DNA of 64,000 bases, taken from assembly GCF_005765165.1 (NCBI RefSeq), contig NZ_VCIW01000011.1:149772-213771 (forward strand). The letters run 5' to 3'. Below, piece after piece: positions 8,911 to 17,362 of this stretch (position 1 is the first letter of the stretch; each line of letters opens with the position of its first letter). The notes below the pieces were generated by a model. It searched no databases. It worked only from the letters and a program-made list of their open reading frames with translations, and was not told the DNA's origin. The DNA is from Paenibacillus antri (lineage in GTDB: Bacteria > Bacillota > Bacilli > Paenibacillales > YIM-B00363). Position numbers and translations under genes: made by a program.

Positions 8911-9288
8911 ATGATAAGAGACGTATTAACGGAAGCGGAGCTGCGCGCGTTGCTCGGCGAATCCGGGGATTTCCAAGACGGGACGGGAATGAACGCGTCT
9001 ACTTGGGACGTGGACGATCGCAAGCTGCTGCATGCGCTCGTGCGCAACCAGCTGCGGCTGCTTCATATGATCGAAGAGATGCAAGCCGAGCTTCGCATGT
9101 TGAAGGCCGCCGCCATGCCGCCCTCCGGCGCGGGGCGTCAGCTCGCCGCCGCCCTCGAACCGCTGCCGCTGCCGTTCATGAAGCAGTCCGCGGCGGCCGG
9201 CCGGGGCGACGACGAAGCCGAACAAGATAACGCCCCTTCCGCGGAAGCCTCGCGGAAAGAGCGTTATAAGCGCAGGTCGTTTTGGTGA
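8911..9288 (+). CDS. hypothetical protein with a central coiled coil
   Basis: Start ATG 8911 has GGGAGGA ten bases upstream. The 125-residue protein is acidic/mixed in its N-terminus and has a long amphipathic helix (about 35-70; LLHALVRNQLRLLHMIEEMQ) predicted as coiled coil. A low-complexity Ala/Pro/charged tail ends in KERYKRRSFW. No enzyme motif is visible. It lies 112 bp after the carboxypeptidase and converges on prkA with 13 bp between the stops. Function unknown. Confidence 0.6.
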   Translation: MIRDVLTEAELRALLGESGDFQDGTGMNASTWDVDDRKLLHALVRNQLRLLHMIEEMQAELRMLKAAAMPPSGAGRQLAAALEPLPLPFMKQSAAAGRGDDEAEQDNAPSAEASRKERYKRRSFW

Positions 9289-9301
9289 TCGGAAGGCCCG
9301 C

Positions 9302-11200
9302 TTAACGATTCAATAGACTTCCCACGTACCGCAGCAGCTCGTTGGCGCACGTCGGGCAATAGCCGTGTTCGTCGATAAGACGCTTGATGACCTCGTTCAT
9401 CTTCTTCAGCTGCGTCTCGTCGGGCGTTTTGGTGGAGGTGGTAATCTTCACGACGTCCTTCAAATCCGCGAACAGCTTCTTCTCGATCGCTTCCCGGAGC
9501 CGGTCGTGCGTGCCGTACTCGAACGTCTTGCCCTTGCGCGCGTAGGACGACATGCGGATGAGAATTTCCTCGCGGAACGCCTTCTTCGCGTTCTCCGAGA
9601 TGCCGATCTGCTCCTCGATCGACCGCATCAGCCTCTCGTCCGGATCCATTTCCTCGCCGGTGAGCGGATCGCGAATTTTCGACCAGTTGCAGTACGCCTC
9701 AACGTTGTCGAGATAATTTTCGAACAGCGTCTTCGCCGACTCTTCGAACGAGTAGACGAACGCCTTCTGCACTTCCTTCTTCGCCAACGAATCGTACTCT
9801 TTGCGCGCCAACGAGATGAAATTCAGATTCCGCTCCCGCTCCTCCTTCGTAATCGAAGGATGCTGATCCATGCCTTCCTTGATCGCCCGCAATACGTCGA
9901 GCGCGTTGATGCACGTCATGTCGTGGCGGATGAGCGCCGAAGAGATCCGGTTGATGACATAACGCGGGTCGACGCCGCTCATGCCTTCGTCCAGGAATTC
10001 GTTCTGCATCTCCTTGACGTCCGCCGCCTTGTACCCTTCGATCGATTCGCCGTCGTACATGCGCATCTTCTTGACCGGGTCCATGCCCTGCTTCTTCGAC
10101 TCCTTGAGCCGCGTCATGATAGAGAACATCGCCGCCGCCCGAAGCGCGTGAGGCGCGATATGTACATGGTTCATGTCGGAGCTGCCGATCAGCTTCGCGT
10201 AAATCTTTTCCTCGTCGGACACTCTCAGATTGTACGGAATCGGCATGACGATCATCCGGGACTGCAGCGCTTCGTTCTTCTTGTTCGAGATGAACGCCTT
10301 ATACTCGGTTTCGTTCGTGTGCGCCACGATCAGCTCGTCGGCGCTGATGAGCGCGAACCGTCCCGCCTTGAAGTTGCCCTCCTGCGTCAGCGAAAGAAGA
10401 TTCCAGAGGAACTTCTCGTCGCACTTGAGCATCTCCTGGAATTCCATCAAGCCCCGGTTCGCCTTGTTCAGCTCGCCGTCGAACCGGTACGCCCGCGGAT
10501 CGGACTCCGAGCCGTACTCCGTAATCGTGGAGAAGTCGATGCTGCCGGTCAGGTCCGCAATGTCCTGCGACTTCGGGTCCGACGGGGAAAACGTGCCGAT
10601 GCCGACCCGATTGTCCTCCGAGATGAGCACCCGCTCGACGCGCATCTCCTCGATGCGGCCGCCGTATTCCGTCTTTAGGCGCATCTGACACGACGGGCAC
10701 AGATTGCCTTCGATTTTCACCCCAAGCTCCTTCTCGATTTCCGGACGCAGCCCGTGCGGAATGAGATGCAGCGGCTCCTCGTGCATGGGGCAGCCCTCGA
10801 TCGCGTAGACGGCGCCCTGCTCGGTTCGCGAAAACTGCTCCAGACCCTTCTTCAACAACGTCACGATCGTCGACTTCCCGCCGGACACCGGTCCCATTAA
10901 CAGCAGGATGCGCTTGCGCACGTCCAGCCGTCGGGCCGACGAGTGGAAGTATTCCTCGACCAGTTTCTCCAGCGCGCGTTCGAGACCGAATATTTCTTTC
11001 TCGAAAAACATATATCGGTTTTGGCCGTCTACGGTCTCCACGCCTGCGCTTTTGATCATCTCGTACACGCGGGAATGGGCGGTCATCGCAAGATGCGGCT
11101 TCTCGCGGACGAGGTTCAGGTACTCGGCGAACGTGCCGGACCACGCCAGCTGTTCCTCTTCACTTCGATACTGCGAAATACGCTTAAGTATGTTGTCCAT
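9302..11200 (-). CDS. prkA: PrkA serine protein kinase / AAA+ protein
   Basis: The 632-residue product matches Bacillus PrkA (about 631 residues) along its length. It opens with DNILKRISQYRSEEE and has an AAA-like N-terminal half with the P-loop GPVSGGKST (103-111). The cysteine-containing GCPMHEEPLHLIP and LCPSCQ segments follow, then the C-terminal PrkA kinase-like domain. ATG 11200 has AAGGAGG at good spacing; an in-frame ATG at 11266 lacks an RBS. In Bacillus, PrkA is a sporulation-associated factor. Upstream, a CATAGACT element about 14 bp after GTCAAGGT weakly resembles a sigma-E promoter. Confidence 0.93.
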   Translation of the reverse strand: MDNILKRISQYRSEEEQLAWSGTFAEYLNLVREKPHLAMTAHSRVYEMIKSAGVETVDGQNRYMFFEKEIFGLERALEKLVEEYFHSSARRLDVRKRILLLMGPVSGGKSTIVTLLKKGLEQFSRTEQGAVYAIEGCPMHEEPLHLIPHGLRPEIEKELGVKIEGNLCPSCQMRLKTEYGGRIEEMRVERVLISEDNRVGIGTFSPSDPKSQDIADLTGSIDFSTITEYGSESDPRAYRFDGELNKANRGLMEFQEMLKCDEKFLWNLLSLTQEGNFKAGRFALISADELIVAHTNETEYKAFISNKKNEALQSRMIVMPIPYNLRVSDEEKIYAKLIGSSDMNHVHIAPHALRAAAMFSIMTRLKESKKQGMDPVKKMRMYDGESIEGYKAADVKEMQNEFLDEGMSGVDPRYVINRISSALIRHDMTCINALDVLRAIKEGMDQHPSITKEERERNLNFISLARKEYDSLAKKEVQKAFVYSFEESAKTLFENYLDNVEAYCNWSKIRDPLTGEEMDPDERLMRSIEEQIGISENAKKAFREEILIRMSSYARKGKTFEYGTHDRLREAIEKKLFADLKDVVKITTSTKTPDETQLKKMNEVIKRLIDEHGYCPTCANELLRYVGSLLNR

Positions 11201-11411
11201 AGAACTAACCTCCTTCTCGGACGCTGGAAGAGCTGCAATGCACCTGGGTAGTGGAGGGACATTCACAGTTACCTTGTTTTGGTGCCGTAATTCAGTCTAT
11301 GCGCCGTGGCGAGAAACCTTGACCTGAAAATTCGTACAAATTTCGGAGAAGGCGTGCGGGACGCATGCTATAATACGGGGACGAACATGAGGCGGAAGGA
11401 AGAAGTCAGCT

Positions 11412-12215
11412 ATGGGGAAAAGGGTGTCCACCGACGAAACCGAGGTCCGCGCGAAGGCGGAAACCGAGCTGTACGCGCCGGTGAAACGCTGGCTGGAGGC
11501 GCAGGGCTACGCCGTGCGAGGCGAGGTGCGCGGCTGCGACGTCGTCGCCGTACGGGACGGCGAATCCTGGCCGGTCGTCGTCGAGCTGAAGAAGCGGTTC
11601 AACCTGTCGCTGTTTCTCCAGGCGGTGGAGCGGCGGGCGTTGACGCCGTATGTCTACGTGGCCGCCGAGCGGTCGGACCGGAGGAACGCCTTCGCGATCT
11701 CCGAGCTGCGCCGGCTGTGCGGGCTGCTCGGCATCGGGCTGCTCACGGTGAAGCTGTACAAGCGCAAGCCGGCGCTCGTGGAGCTGCACTGCGATCCGGC
11801 GGGCCCGGACGAAGCGGCGGCCGGCGGCCGGCTCGGCGGTCCGGGCGGTCCGCCGAAGTCGCCGGGACGGCGTACGACGCGGGTGCTCGACGAATTCCGC
11901 GAGCGCTCGGGCGACTACAACGCCGGCGGCGTAACCGGGCGGAAGCTCGTGACCGCCTACCGGGAGAAAGCGCTCCGCTGCGCGGAAGCGCTGCATATGT
12001 ACGGGCCGCTCGCGCCGCGGCAGGTGCGGGATCTTATCGCCAGCGACATGGCGCGATCGATCTTGGCTCGGAACGTGTACGGTTGGTTCCGTCGGGTTTC
12101 GCGCGGCGTCTACGCGCTGACGCCCGCGGGTGAAGAGGCGCTCGGCGAGTTCGCCGAAGTCGTCGCCGCCTCCCCCCGCCCGCCAGCCGCCGACGGAGGT
12201 GTCGAACGCGAATAA
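11412..12215 (+). CDS. DUF2161 family PD-(D/E)XK nuclease-like protein
   Basis: The 267-residue protein has an N-terminal restriction-endonuclease-like fold: an early ETELYAPVKRWLEAQGY helix, Asp43 in CDVVAVR and the VVVELKKRFNL motif (Glu58-x-Lys60), the hallmark of PD-(D/E)XK enzymes. The rest (about 135-267) contains a Gly/Pro-rich linker and a basic, winged-helix-like segment (LHMYGPLAPRQVRDLIASD). The DUF2161 assignment is from memory of this motif order; substrates are unknown. It is divergent from prkA and followed directly by the large repeat region. Confidence 0.75.
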   Translation: MGKRVSTDETEVRAKAETELYAPVKRWLEAQGYAVRGEVRGCDVVAVRDGESWPVVVELKKRFNLSLFLQAVERRALTPYVYVAAERSDRRNAFAISELRRLCGLLGIGLLTVKLYKRKPALVELHCDPAGPDEAAAGGRLGGPGGPPKSPGRRTTRVLDEFRERSGDYNAGGVTGRKLVTAYREKALRCAEALHMYGPLAPRQVRDLIASDMARSILARNVYGWFRRVSRGVYALTPAGEEALGEFAEVVAASPRPPAADGGVERE

Positions 12216-12404
12216 CAGCCGTTCGGCGTCGCAGTCGGCCCCTGTCCGCCCTCGACCGCTCGCCCCGGCCTCTTTCCCAAGGTGATTGCTTGCTCCAGGA
12301 CAGACGCCTCGCGCGCTGACCACTGACGCTCCCCTCCCCCTGGGCCGTATAGACTCCTCCCGCTAGAGATCGCGTGCCCGGCGCCACGTCCGGTTAGTGT
12401 CCCC

Positions 12405-12850
12405 GCCGGAATCTTGCCGCTTACGTTCTTAGGTGCCGCCTTTGGTGGGGTGTCCGCTCCCACGCCTCTTTCCAAGGTGATTTCCTCTGCTCAGGAATTC
12501 ACTTTTCCTGACTAGGAGAAATCAGCTTGGAAAAGACGCCGACCTGCAGGCTCCGCCGGAATCTTGCCGCTTACGTTCTTGGGTGCCGCCTTTGGTGGGG
12601 TGTCCGCTCCCACGCCTCTTTCCAAGGTAATTTCCTCTGCTCAGGAGTCCACTTTTCCTGACTAGGGGAAATCAGCTTGGAAAAGACGCCGACCTGCAGG
12701 CTCCGCCGGAATCTTGCCGCTTACGTTCTTGGGTGCCGCCTTTGGTGGGGGGGGGGCCGCTCCCACGCCTCTTTCCAAGGTGATTTCCTCTGCTCAGGAG
12801 TCCACTTTTCCTGACAAGGAGAAATCAGCTTGGAAAAGACGCCGACCCGA
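12405..12850. repeat. three tandem 150-bp units, each with a long imperfect inverted repeat
   Basis: GCCGGAATCTTGCCGC recurs at 12405, 12555 and 12705, giving a 150-bp period. Each unit contains arms of about 28 nt (TTTCCAAGGT... and ...AGCTTGGAAA), 23 of 28 positions pairing around a 9-nt loop. A decayed fourth copy of the left arm is visible near 12270. The third unit carries a G run in place of GGGGTGT. The stretch 12216-12404 shows no gene. The last unit leads straight into the 51-bp array. Confidence 0.85.
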
Positions 12851-13975
12851 AGGTCCCCGCCGGGGCACGATTCCGGCGCGTAGTCGGAGATTCTCCGACT
12901 GCAGGCGCCGCCGGGGCCCGATTCCGGCGCGCAGTCGGAGTTTCTCCGACTGCAGGCGCCGCAGGGGCCCGTTTCCGGCGCGTAGTCGGAGTTTCTCCGA
13001 CTGCAGGCCCCGCCGGGGCCCGATTCCGGCGCGCAGTCGGAGTTTCTCCGACTGCAGGCGCCGCCGGGGCCCGTTTCCGGCGCGTAGTCGGAGTTTCTCC
13101 GACTGCAGGCGCCGCCGGGGCCCGATTCCGGCGCGGAGTCGGAGTTTCTCCGACTGCAGGCGCCGCCGGGGCCCGTTTCCGGCGTTTAGTCGGAGTTTCT
13201 CCGACTGCAGGCGCCGCCGGGGCCCGTTTCCGGCGCGGAGTCGGAGTTTCTCCGACTGCAGGCGCCGCCGGGGCCCGTTTCCGGCGCGTAGTCGGAGTTT
13301 CTCCGACTGCAGGCGCCGCAGGGGCCCGTTTCCGGCGCGGAGTCGGAGTTTCTCCGACTGCAGGCGCCGCCGGGGCTCGATTCCGGCGCGTAGTCGGAGT
13401 TTCTCCGACTGCAGGCGCCGCCGGGGCCCGATTCCGGCGCGTAGTCGGAGTTTCTCCGACTGCAGGCGCCGCCGGGGCCCGTTTCCGGCACGTAGTCGGA
13501 GCTTCTCCGACTGCAGGCGCCGCAGGGGCCCGTTTCCGCCGTTTAGTCGGAGTTTCTCCGACTGCAGGCGCCGCCGGGGCTCGATTCCGGCGTTTAGTCG
13601 GAGTTTCTCCGACTGCAGGCGCCGCCGGGGCCCGTTTCCGGCGTTTAGTCGGAGTTTCTCCGACTGCAGGCGGCCGCCGGGGCTCGATTCCGGCGCATAG
13701 TCGGAGTTTCTCCGACTGCAGGCGGCCGCCGGGGCCCGATTCCGGCGCGTAGTCGGAGTTTCTCCGACTGCAGGCGCCGCCGGGCCCCGATTCCGGCGCG
13801 TAGTCGGAGTTTCTCCGACTGCAGGTGCCGCCGGGGCCCGTTTCCGGCGCGTAGTCGGAGCTTCTCCGACTGCAGGCGCCGCAGGGGCCCGTTTCCGGCG
13901 CGGGAGTCGGAGTTTCTCCGACTGCAGGCGCCGCCGGGGCCCGATTCCGGCGCGGAGTCGGAGCTTCTCCGACTC
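12851..13975. repeat. tandem array 1: 22 units of 51 bp with palindromic core AGTCGGAG-NNN-CTCCGACT
   Basis: Cores start at 12882 and recur every 51 bp to 13956; three single-base insertions account for the 3 extra bases. The core is usually AGTCGGAGTTTCTCCGACT, a perfect 8-bp stem with a 3-nt loop. The 32-bp linker is GC-rich (GCAGGCGCCGCCGGGGCCC and so on), with variation mainly at C/T before CGATTCC or GTTTCC and at the CG/TT base pair before the core. The array lies between the convergent ends of the DUF2161 gene and the 86-aa gene. Reading frames through it are by-products of a period divisible by three. Confidence 0.95.
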
Positions 13976-13993
13976 CCGCCCCCCGCGCACGCC

Positions 13994-14022
13994 AAAACAG
14001 CCGGGGAACGCGTTCCCCGGCT
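13994..14022 (-). terminator. intrinsic terminator after the 86-aa gene
   Basis: Perfect 12-bp palindrome AGCCGGGGAACG / CGTTCCCCGGCT (13999-14022) followed on the minus strand by GTTTTGG. It separates the gene from array 1. Confidence 0.8.
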
Positions 14023-14041
14023 ACCTGAATCGACGCGCCGT

Positions 14042-14302
14042 TTACTCGTCGTACGGCCATATGCCGCGCGGCACGCTCGCGCGGTCGCCCGGGTCGCTCT
14101 CGTCCCCGGTTTCGAGATCGGTCAGCTTCCGCTTGTCGGTCTCGTTCAGCGCCATGGAACGGAGCGCCTCCTTGCCGGCCGTCTCTTTATTGACGGAAGC
14201 GACGTTGTTCCCGCCCGGACCGCGGTCGTCCAACGCGACTTCGGTCGCGCTCATGCGGTGCAGTTCGTTTTCCGCGTGGGTGATCTTCGCATCGTTCTTC
14301 AT
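14042..14302 (-). CDS. small hydrophilic conserved-type hypothetical protein
   Basis: This 86-residue, strongly hydrophilic, acidic/polar protein (MKNDAKITHAENELHRMSAT start, ...RGIWPYDE end) has no membrane segment and is probably largely disordered. GAGAGGAT lies about 10 bases before the ATG. It has its own terminator and is 41 bp downstream of the stop of the flavoprotein gene region on the same strand. Composition is reminiscent of small spore or stress proteins of Bacillales, but no family motif is recognised. Confidence 0.6.
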   Translation of the reverse strand: MKNDAKITHAENELHRMSATEVALDDRGPGGNNVASVNKETAGKEALRSMALNETDKRKLTDLETGDESDPGDRASVPRGIWPYDE

Positions 14303-14343
14303 TGCTCATCCATCCTCTCTGCTATCGTTCGACCTGTACCGGA

Positions 14344-15324
14344 TTAGGGTTTGCCCGCGCCGACCAAGCTATGCGCCGGGGTCGGCGGAGCTCCCTCGGA
14401 CGCTTTCTCCCGGGAGAGCAGCCACTTATGCATCCAGATCGCCGACTGCAGCCCTTCGCCCATCGCGATGACGAGCTGCTCCGAATGCACCCCGACGTCG
14501 CCCGCCGCCCAGACGCCGGGGACGCTCGTCATCTTCGTCCGGGGATCGGTCACGATATGCTTCGTCTCCATCCGCTCGACGTGCAGCTGCTTCGCGAGAT
14601 CGGTCCGGACCTCGTTGCCGCCGAAGGCGACGAACGCCCGCTCCGCCTCGAGCGTCTCTCCCGCAGCGAGCGCGACGCCGCGAAACCGGCCTAACGTCTC
14701 CTCCCCTTCCGTCAGCACGCGCTCGATCGCGGCGTCCACCGTTCGGATGCCCGCGTTCCGCAGCTTCTCGGCGAGCGACGCGTCCACGGGCTTCCGCTCG
14801 TGGTTCACGAAGATCAGCTCGTTGCAGAAGTAAGTCAGCGCGAGCGCCATCTTCGCCCCCGCGTTCCCGGACCCGAGCACGAGCGTGCGCTTGTCCCGCG
14901 TCTCGTACCCGTCGCAGTCGGGACAAATAAAGACGGTCAACCCGAGGCAGCCTCGCAGCCCGGGCAAGTCCGGAAGCCGGTCCATGACGCCGGTGGCGAT
15001 CAGGAGCGTCTTCCCCTCGTATGCGGTCGGCAAACTTTGCTCCGTCTCGCACGTAATCAGGAAGCCGGCTTCGTATTTCTCCGCCTTCGTCGCGTCCCCT
15101 TCCGCGAATTCCACGCCGTACCCTTGCGCTTGCCGACGACCGAGCGCGCGAAGCGTCTCCCCGCTGACGCCCTCCGGGTAGCCAAGCACGTTATGGTAGT
15201 TCCGGCACAACGTCGAACGTCCGTCCCCCCGGTCGATGACCAGCGTCTTCCGACGGTACCGCCCGAGCTGGATCGACGCCTGCAGCCCGGCGATGCCGCC
15301 GCCTACGATGATACAATCGTACAT
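14344..15324 (-). CDS. thioredoxin-reductase-like NAD(P)/FAD-dependent oxidoreductase
   Basis: Start ATG 15324 has GAGGGGTG nine bases upstream; GTG 15336 would sit on top of the RBS. The 326-residue protein has an FAD-binding GGGIAG (8-13), the redox pair Cys134-Pro-Asp-Cys137 in VFICPDCDGYE, the NAD(P)-binding LGSGNAG and a C-terminal WAAGDVG FAD signature. Size and order match low-molecular-weight thioredoxin reductases, but the CPDC motif sits in a variant subfamily whose partner is not known. It follows the TauE/SafE gene by 86 bp. GACACCC/GGGTGTC arms (15332-15338, 15389-15395) bracket the leader and overlap its RBS. Confidence 0.85.
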   Translation of the reverse strand: MYDCIIVGGGIAGLQASIQLGRYRRKTLVIDRGDGRSTLCRNYHNVLGYPEGVSGETLRALGRRQAQGYGVEFAEGDATKAEKYEAGFLITCETEQSLPTAYEGKTLLIATGVMDRLPDLPGLRGCLGLTVFICPDCDGYETRDKRTLVLGSGNAGAKMALALTYFCNELIFVNHERKPVDASLAEKLRNAGIRTVDAAIERVLTEGEETLGRFRGVALAAGETLEAERAFVAFGGNEVRTDLAKQLHVERMETKHIVTDPRTKMTSVPGVWAAGDVGVHSEQLVIAMGEGLQSAIWMHKWLLSREKASEGAPPTPAHSLVGAGKP

Positions 15325-15410
15325 AAGAAAAGACACCCCTCTCTGCCGTCGCGTCTCGATCGAAGCCGAAACCGCGCTTTAGCCTTTAGGGTGTCCTATC
15401 CGAAGTAGAA

Positions 15411-16175
15411 CTATATAAGCTTGATGCCGCTCAGCAGAATGAGCGTCGCCACCACCGCGCGCAGCGGCTTCGACGGCACCTTCGTGCTCAGCGCGCTGCC
15501 GGCCAACACGCCGGGCACCGAGCCGATGAGCAGGTTGAACGCGAGACCGTAGTCGACGTTGCCCATGCCGGCGTGGAGCGCGCCCGCCACCGTCACGAGG
15601 AAGAAGGCATGTACGATATCGGTGCCGACGACTTCGGACGACTTGAGCCTGAACAAGTAGATGATCGCGATGGCGAACAGCGAGCCCGAGCCGACGGACG
15701 TCAATCCGACGACGAAGCCGAGCGCGAAGCCGATGCCGACCGTCAGCCACTTCTTCTCTTCCATGGGCTTGGCCTGCCATTTGTTCTCCTTTTCGGTCTT
15801 CCACCCGATCAAGCGCAGCAGAATCGCCGCCGCCACGACGACGAGCATAATGCCGAGCGCGGTGCGGATCACGTGCTCCTGGTTGTCGAAGAACTGGTCG
15901 AACACCTTCAAGAGGCCGACGGCGATGACCGCGCCAGGGATGCTGCCGCTGGCGAGATACCCGACCAGCTTCCACTTCACCGTATGCTGCCGCCAATGCT
16001 GGAAGCCGCCGAATAATTTCGTGATGGAGTTATAAAATAAATCCGTGCCGACCGCCACCGTCGCCGGAAATCCGAACCAAATCAGGACGGGCGTCAATAG
16101 CGCGGCGCCGCCGACGCCGGTCAGCCCCACCAGGAAGCCGACGCATAGTCCGATAATCGCAGTCGTGATATCCAT
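15411..16175 (-). CDS. TauE/SafE family sulfite/sulfonate exporter-type permease
   Basis: Start ATG 16175 follows GGGTGGAG; an upstream in-frame extension would place start codons in the promoter. The 254-residue protein has about eight helices and the two family repeats, seen as GFLVGLTGVGGAALLTPVLI near the N-terminus and GFVVGLTSVGSGSLFAIAII in the second half. Family members move sulfite, sulfonates or other small anions. A promoter overlapped by a CymR-like GGAATTA half-site, and nearby sulfate-uptake and cysteine-dioxygenase genes, support a link to sulfur metabolism. Confidence 0.88.
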   Translation of the reverse strand: MDITTAIIGLCVGFLVGLTGVGGAALLTPVLIWFGFPATVAVGTDLFYNSITKLFGGFQHWRQHTVKWKLVGYLASGSIPGAVIAVGLLKVFDQFFDNQEHVIRTALGIMLVVVAAAILLRLIGWKTEKENKWQAKPMEEKKWLTVGIGFALGFVVGLTSVGSGSLFAIAIIYLFRLKSSEVVGTDIVHAFFLVTVAGALHAGMGNVDYGLAFNLLIGSVPGVLAGSALSTKVPSKPLRAVVATLILLSGIKLI

Positions 16176-16215
16176 GTCTCCACCCGCTTCTCTCTTAATC
16201 CCTAGTATATTAATA

Positions 16216-16248
16216 GGAATTATAAGATTAATAAGCTCGTCTTGTAAA
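16216..16248 (-). promoter_or_regulatory. sigma-A promoter of tauE with CymR-like half-site
   Basis: On the minus strand, -35 TTTACA (16243-16248), an 18-bp spacer and -10 TATAAT (16219-16224). On the plus strand GGAATTA (16216-16222) overlaps the -10; GGAATT is the conserved end of the CymR consensus of B. subtilis sulfur genes. The promoter is directly visible; CymR control is inferred. Confidence 0.6.
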
Positions 16249-16338
16249 GCGAAAGATTTCACAGAACGGTCGTTTCCTTTTTGTACGCGTTGGCGTTATA
16301 ATGGAGGACATAGAGAAACGTTAAAGGAGGTCCGAGCC

Positions 16339-16443
16339 GTGTCTTTTTCCATGGTTTTCTGGATCGTCATGCTCGTGCTAAGCTTGTTCTTGGTCACGAT
16401 CTTTACTTCGTCGTACAACGACGATAAGACGAAGGGCTTGTAA
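16339..16443 (+). CDS. 34-aa single-pass membrane peptide
   Basis: GTG 16339 is preceded by AAAGGAGG with an 8-base spacer, and the stop is followed 10 bp later by a strong terminator, so this is a self-contained transcription unit. The peptide starts MSFSMVFWIVMLVLSLFLV, forms one transmembrane helix and ends in the polar tail FTSSYNDDKTKGL. Such peptides often regulate membrane complexes; no family is recognised. TATAAT at 16297-16302 may be its -10 element. Confidence 0.65.
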   Translation: MSFSMVFWIVMLVLSLFLVTIFTSSYNDDKTKGL

Positions 16444-16452
16444 GCCGCCCCG

Positions 16453-16491
16453 GAAGACCGTCCCGCCTCGGCGGAGACGGTCTTCTTTTTC
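16453..16491 (+). terminator. intrinsic terminator after the 34-aa peptide gene
   Basis: 10-bp stem GAAGACCGTC / GACGGTCTTC (16453-16462, 16476-16485) followed by TTTTTC. Confidence 0.85.
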
Positions 16492-16599
16492 GTTCGATAC
16501 CCGAAGATAAGCGTAGTATTCCCGAAGGAACGCGAAGCCCTCCGCGTCCGCCGTATCCTATGATAAACAGGAACGGATCAACGCTTAGGAGGGTTCCAT

Positions 16600-17331
16600 A
16601 TGTCGCTAACGACGGAAGACGTACGACATTACCGCGACAACGGGTATGTACTGCATAAGAAACAACTATTTTCTCCCGCGAAGATGAAAGCGTTATCCGA
16701 TATCTTCGAAGAGCAGTGGGAGGCGGTCGGACGGAAGCTGAACAGCGAGCTCGATACGCCTCACTTCCGGGACGAACGGCTGCTCGAATTTCTGCTTGCC
16801 GACGAAGTGCTCGACCTCGTGGAGCCGCTCATCGGCCCGAACATCGGTCTCTGGTCGAGCCACTTCATCTGCAAGGAGCCGTTCGTCGGCAAGCAGACGC
16901 CGTGGCACGAGGATTCCGCCTATTGGAACGGACGGCTCACCCGCTTCGACAAGATCGTCACGGTCTGGCTGGCGATCGACCGCAGCACGCGGGAGAACGG
17001 CTGCATGCGCGTCATTCCGGGGACGCATCATAACGGATTTTCGGAATACGAGGCGGTCGATTCGAACGAGAACATCTTCTCGACGGAGATCAAGTCGATC
17101 GACAAGTCGAAGGCGGTGTATTTCGAGCTGGAGCCCGGGGAATGCTCTCTGCACGATTCGCGGATCGTGCACGGCGCGGAAGCCAATAAGAGCCCGAATC
17201 GGAGATGCGGGTATACGATGCGGTACTTTTCGACGGAAGCCAGGGTCATTCCCGAGAAAAATCCGGGATTTAAAGTGTGGTTGGCGCGCGGGAAGGACGT
17301 AGCGGGGAACAATCCGTTCGTTAACTTGTAA
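16600..17331 (+). CDS. phytanoyl-CoA dioxygenase (PhyH) family protein
   Basis: This 243-residue Fe(II)/2-oxoglutarate oxygenase-like protein has the metal triad His103-x-Asp105 (PWHEDSAYWNG) and distal His191 (DSRIVHGAEAN), plus Arg202 for 2-oxoglutarate. AGGAGGG lies before the ATG. Bacterial PhyH proteins hydroxylate diverse small molecules, so the substrate is unknown. An AraC-type regulator gene follows 31 bp downstream on the same strand. A second PhyH/AraC pair occurs near 26 kb. Confidence 0.88.
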   Translation: MSLTTEDVRHYRDNGYVLHKKQLFSPAKMKALSDIFEEQWEAVGRKLNSELDTPHFRDERLLEFLLADEVLDLVEPLIGPNIGLWSSHFICKEPFVGKQTPWHEDSAYWNGRLTRFDKIVTVWLAIDRSTRENGCMRVIPGTHHNGFSEYEAVDSNENIFSTEIKSIDKSKAVYFELEPGECSLHDSRIVHGAEANKSPNRRCGYTMRYFSTEARVIPEKNPGFKVWLARGKDVAGNNPFVNL

Positions 17332-17362
17332 TTTTTTTTGGGGAAAAGGGGGCGCGGCAACG

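Noticed and set aside
12714..14060. Long open frames of 300-400 codons through array 1 on both strands (17-residue repeats)
   Set aside because: The 51-bp period is divisible by three, so several frames stay open by default. They lack ribosome binding sites, and the sequence pattern favours nucleotide palindromes over any one reading frame.
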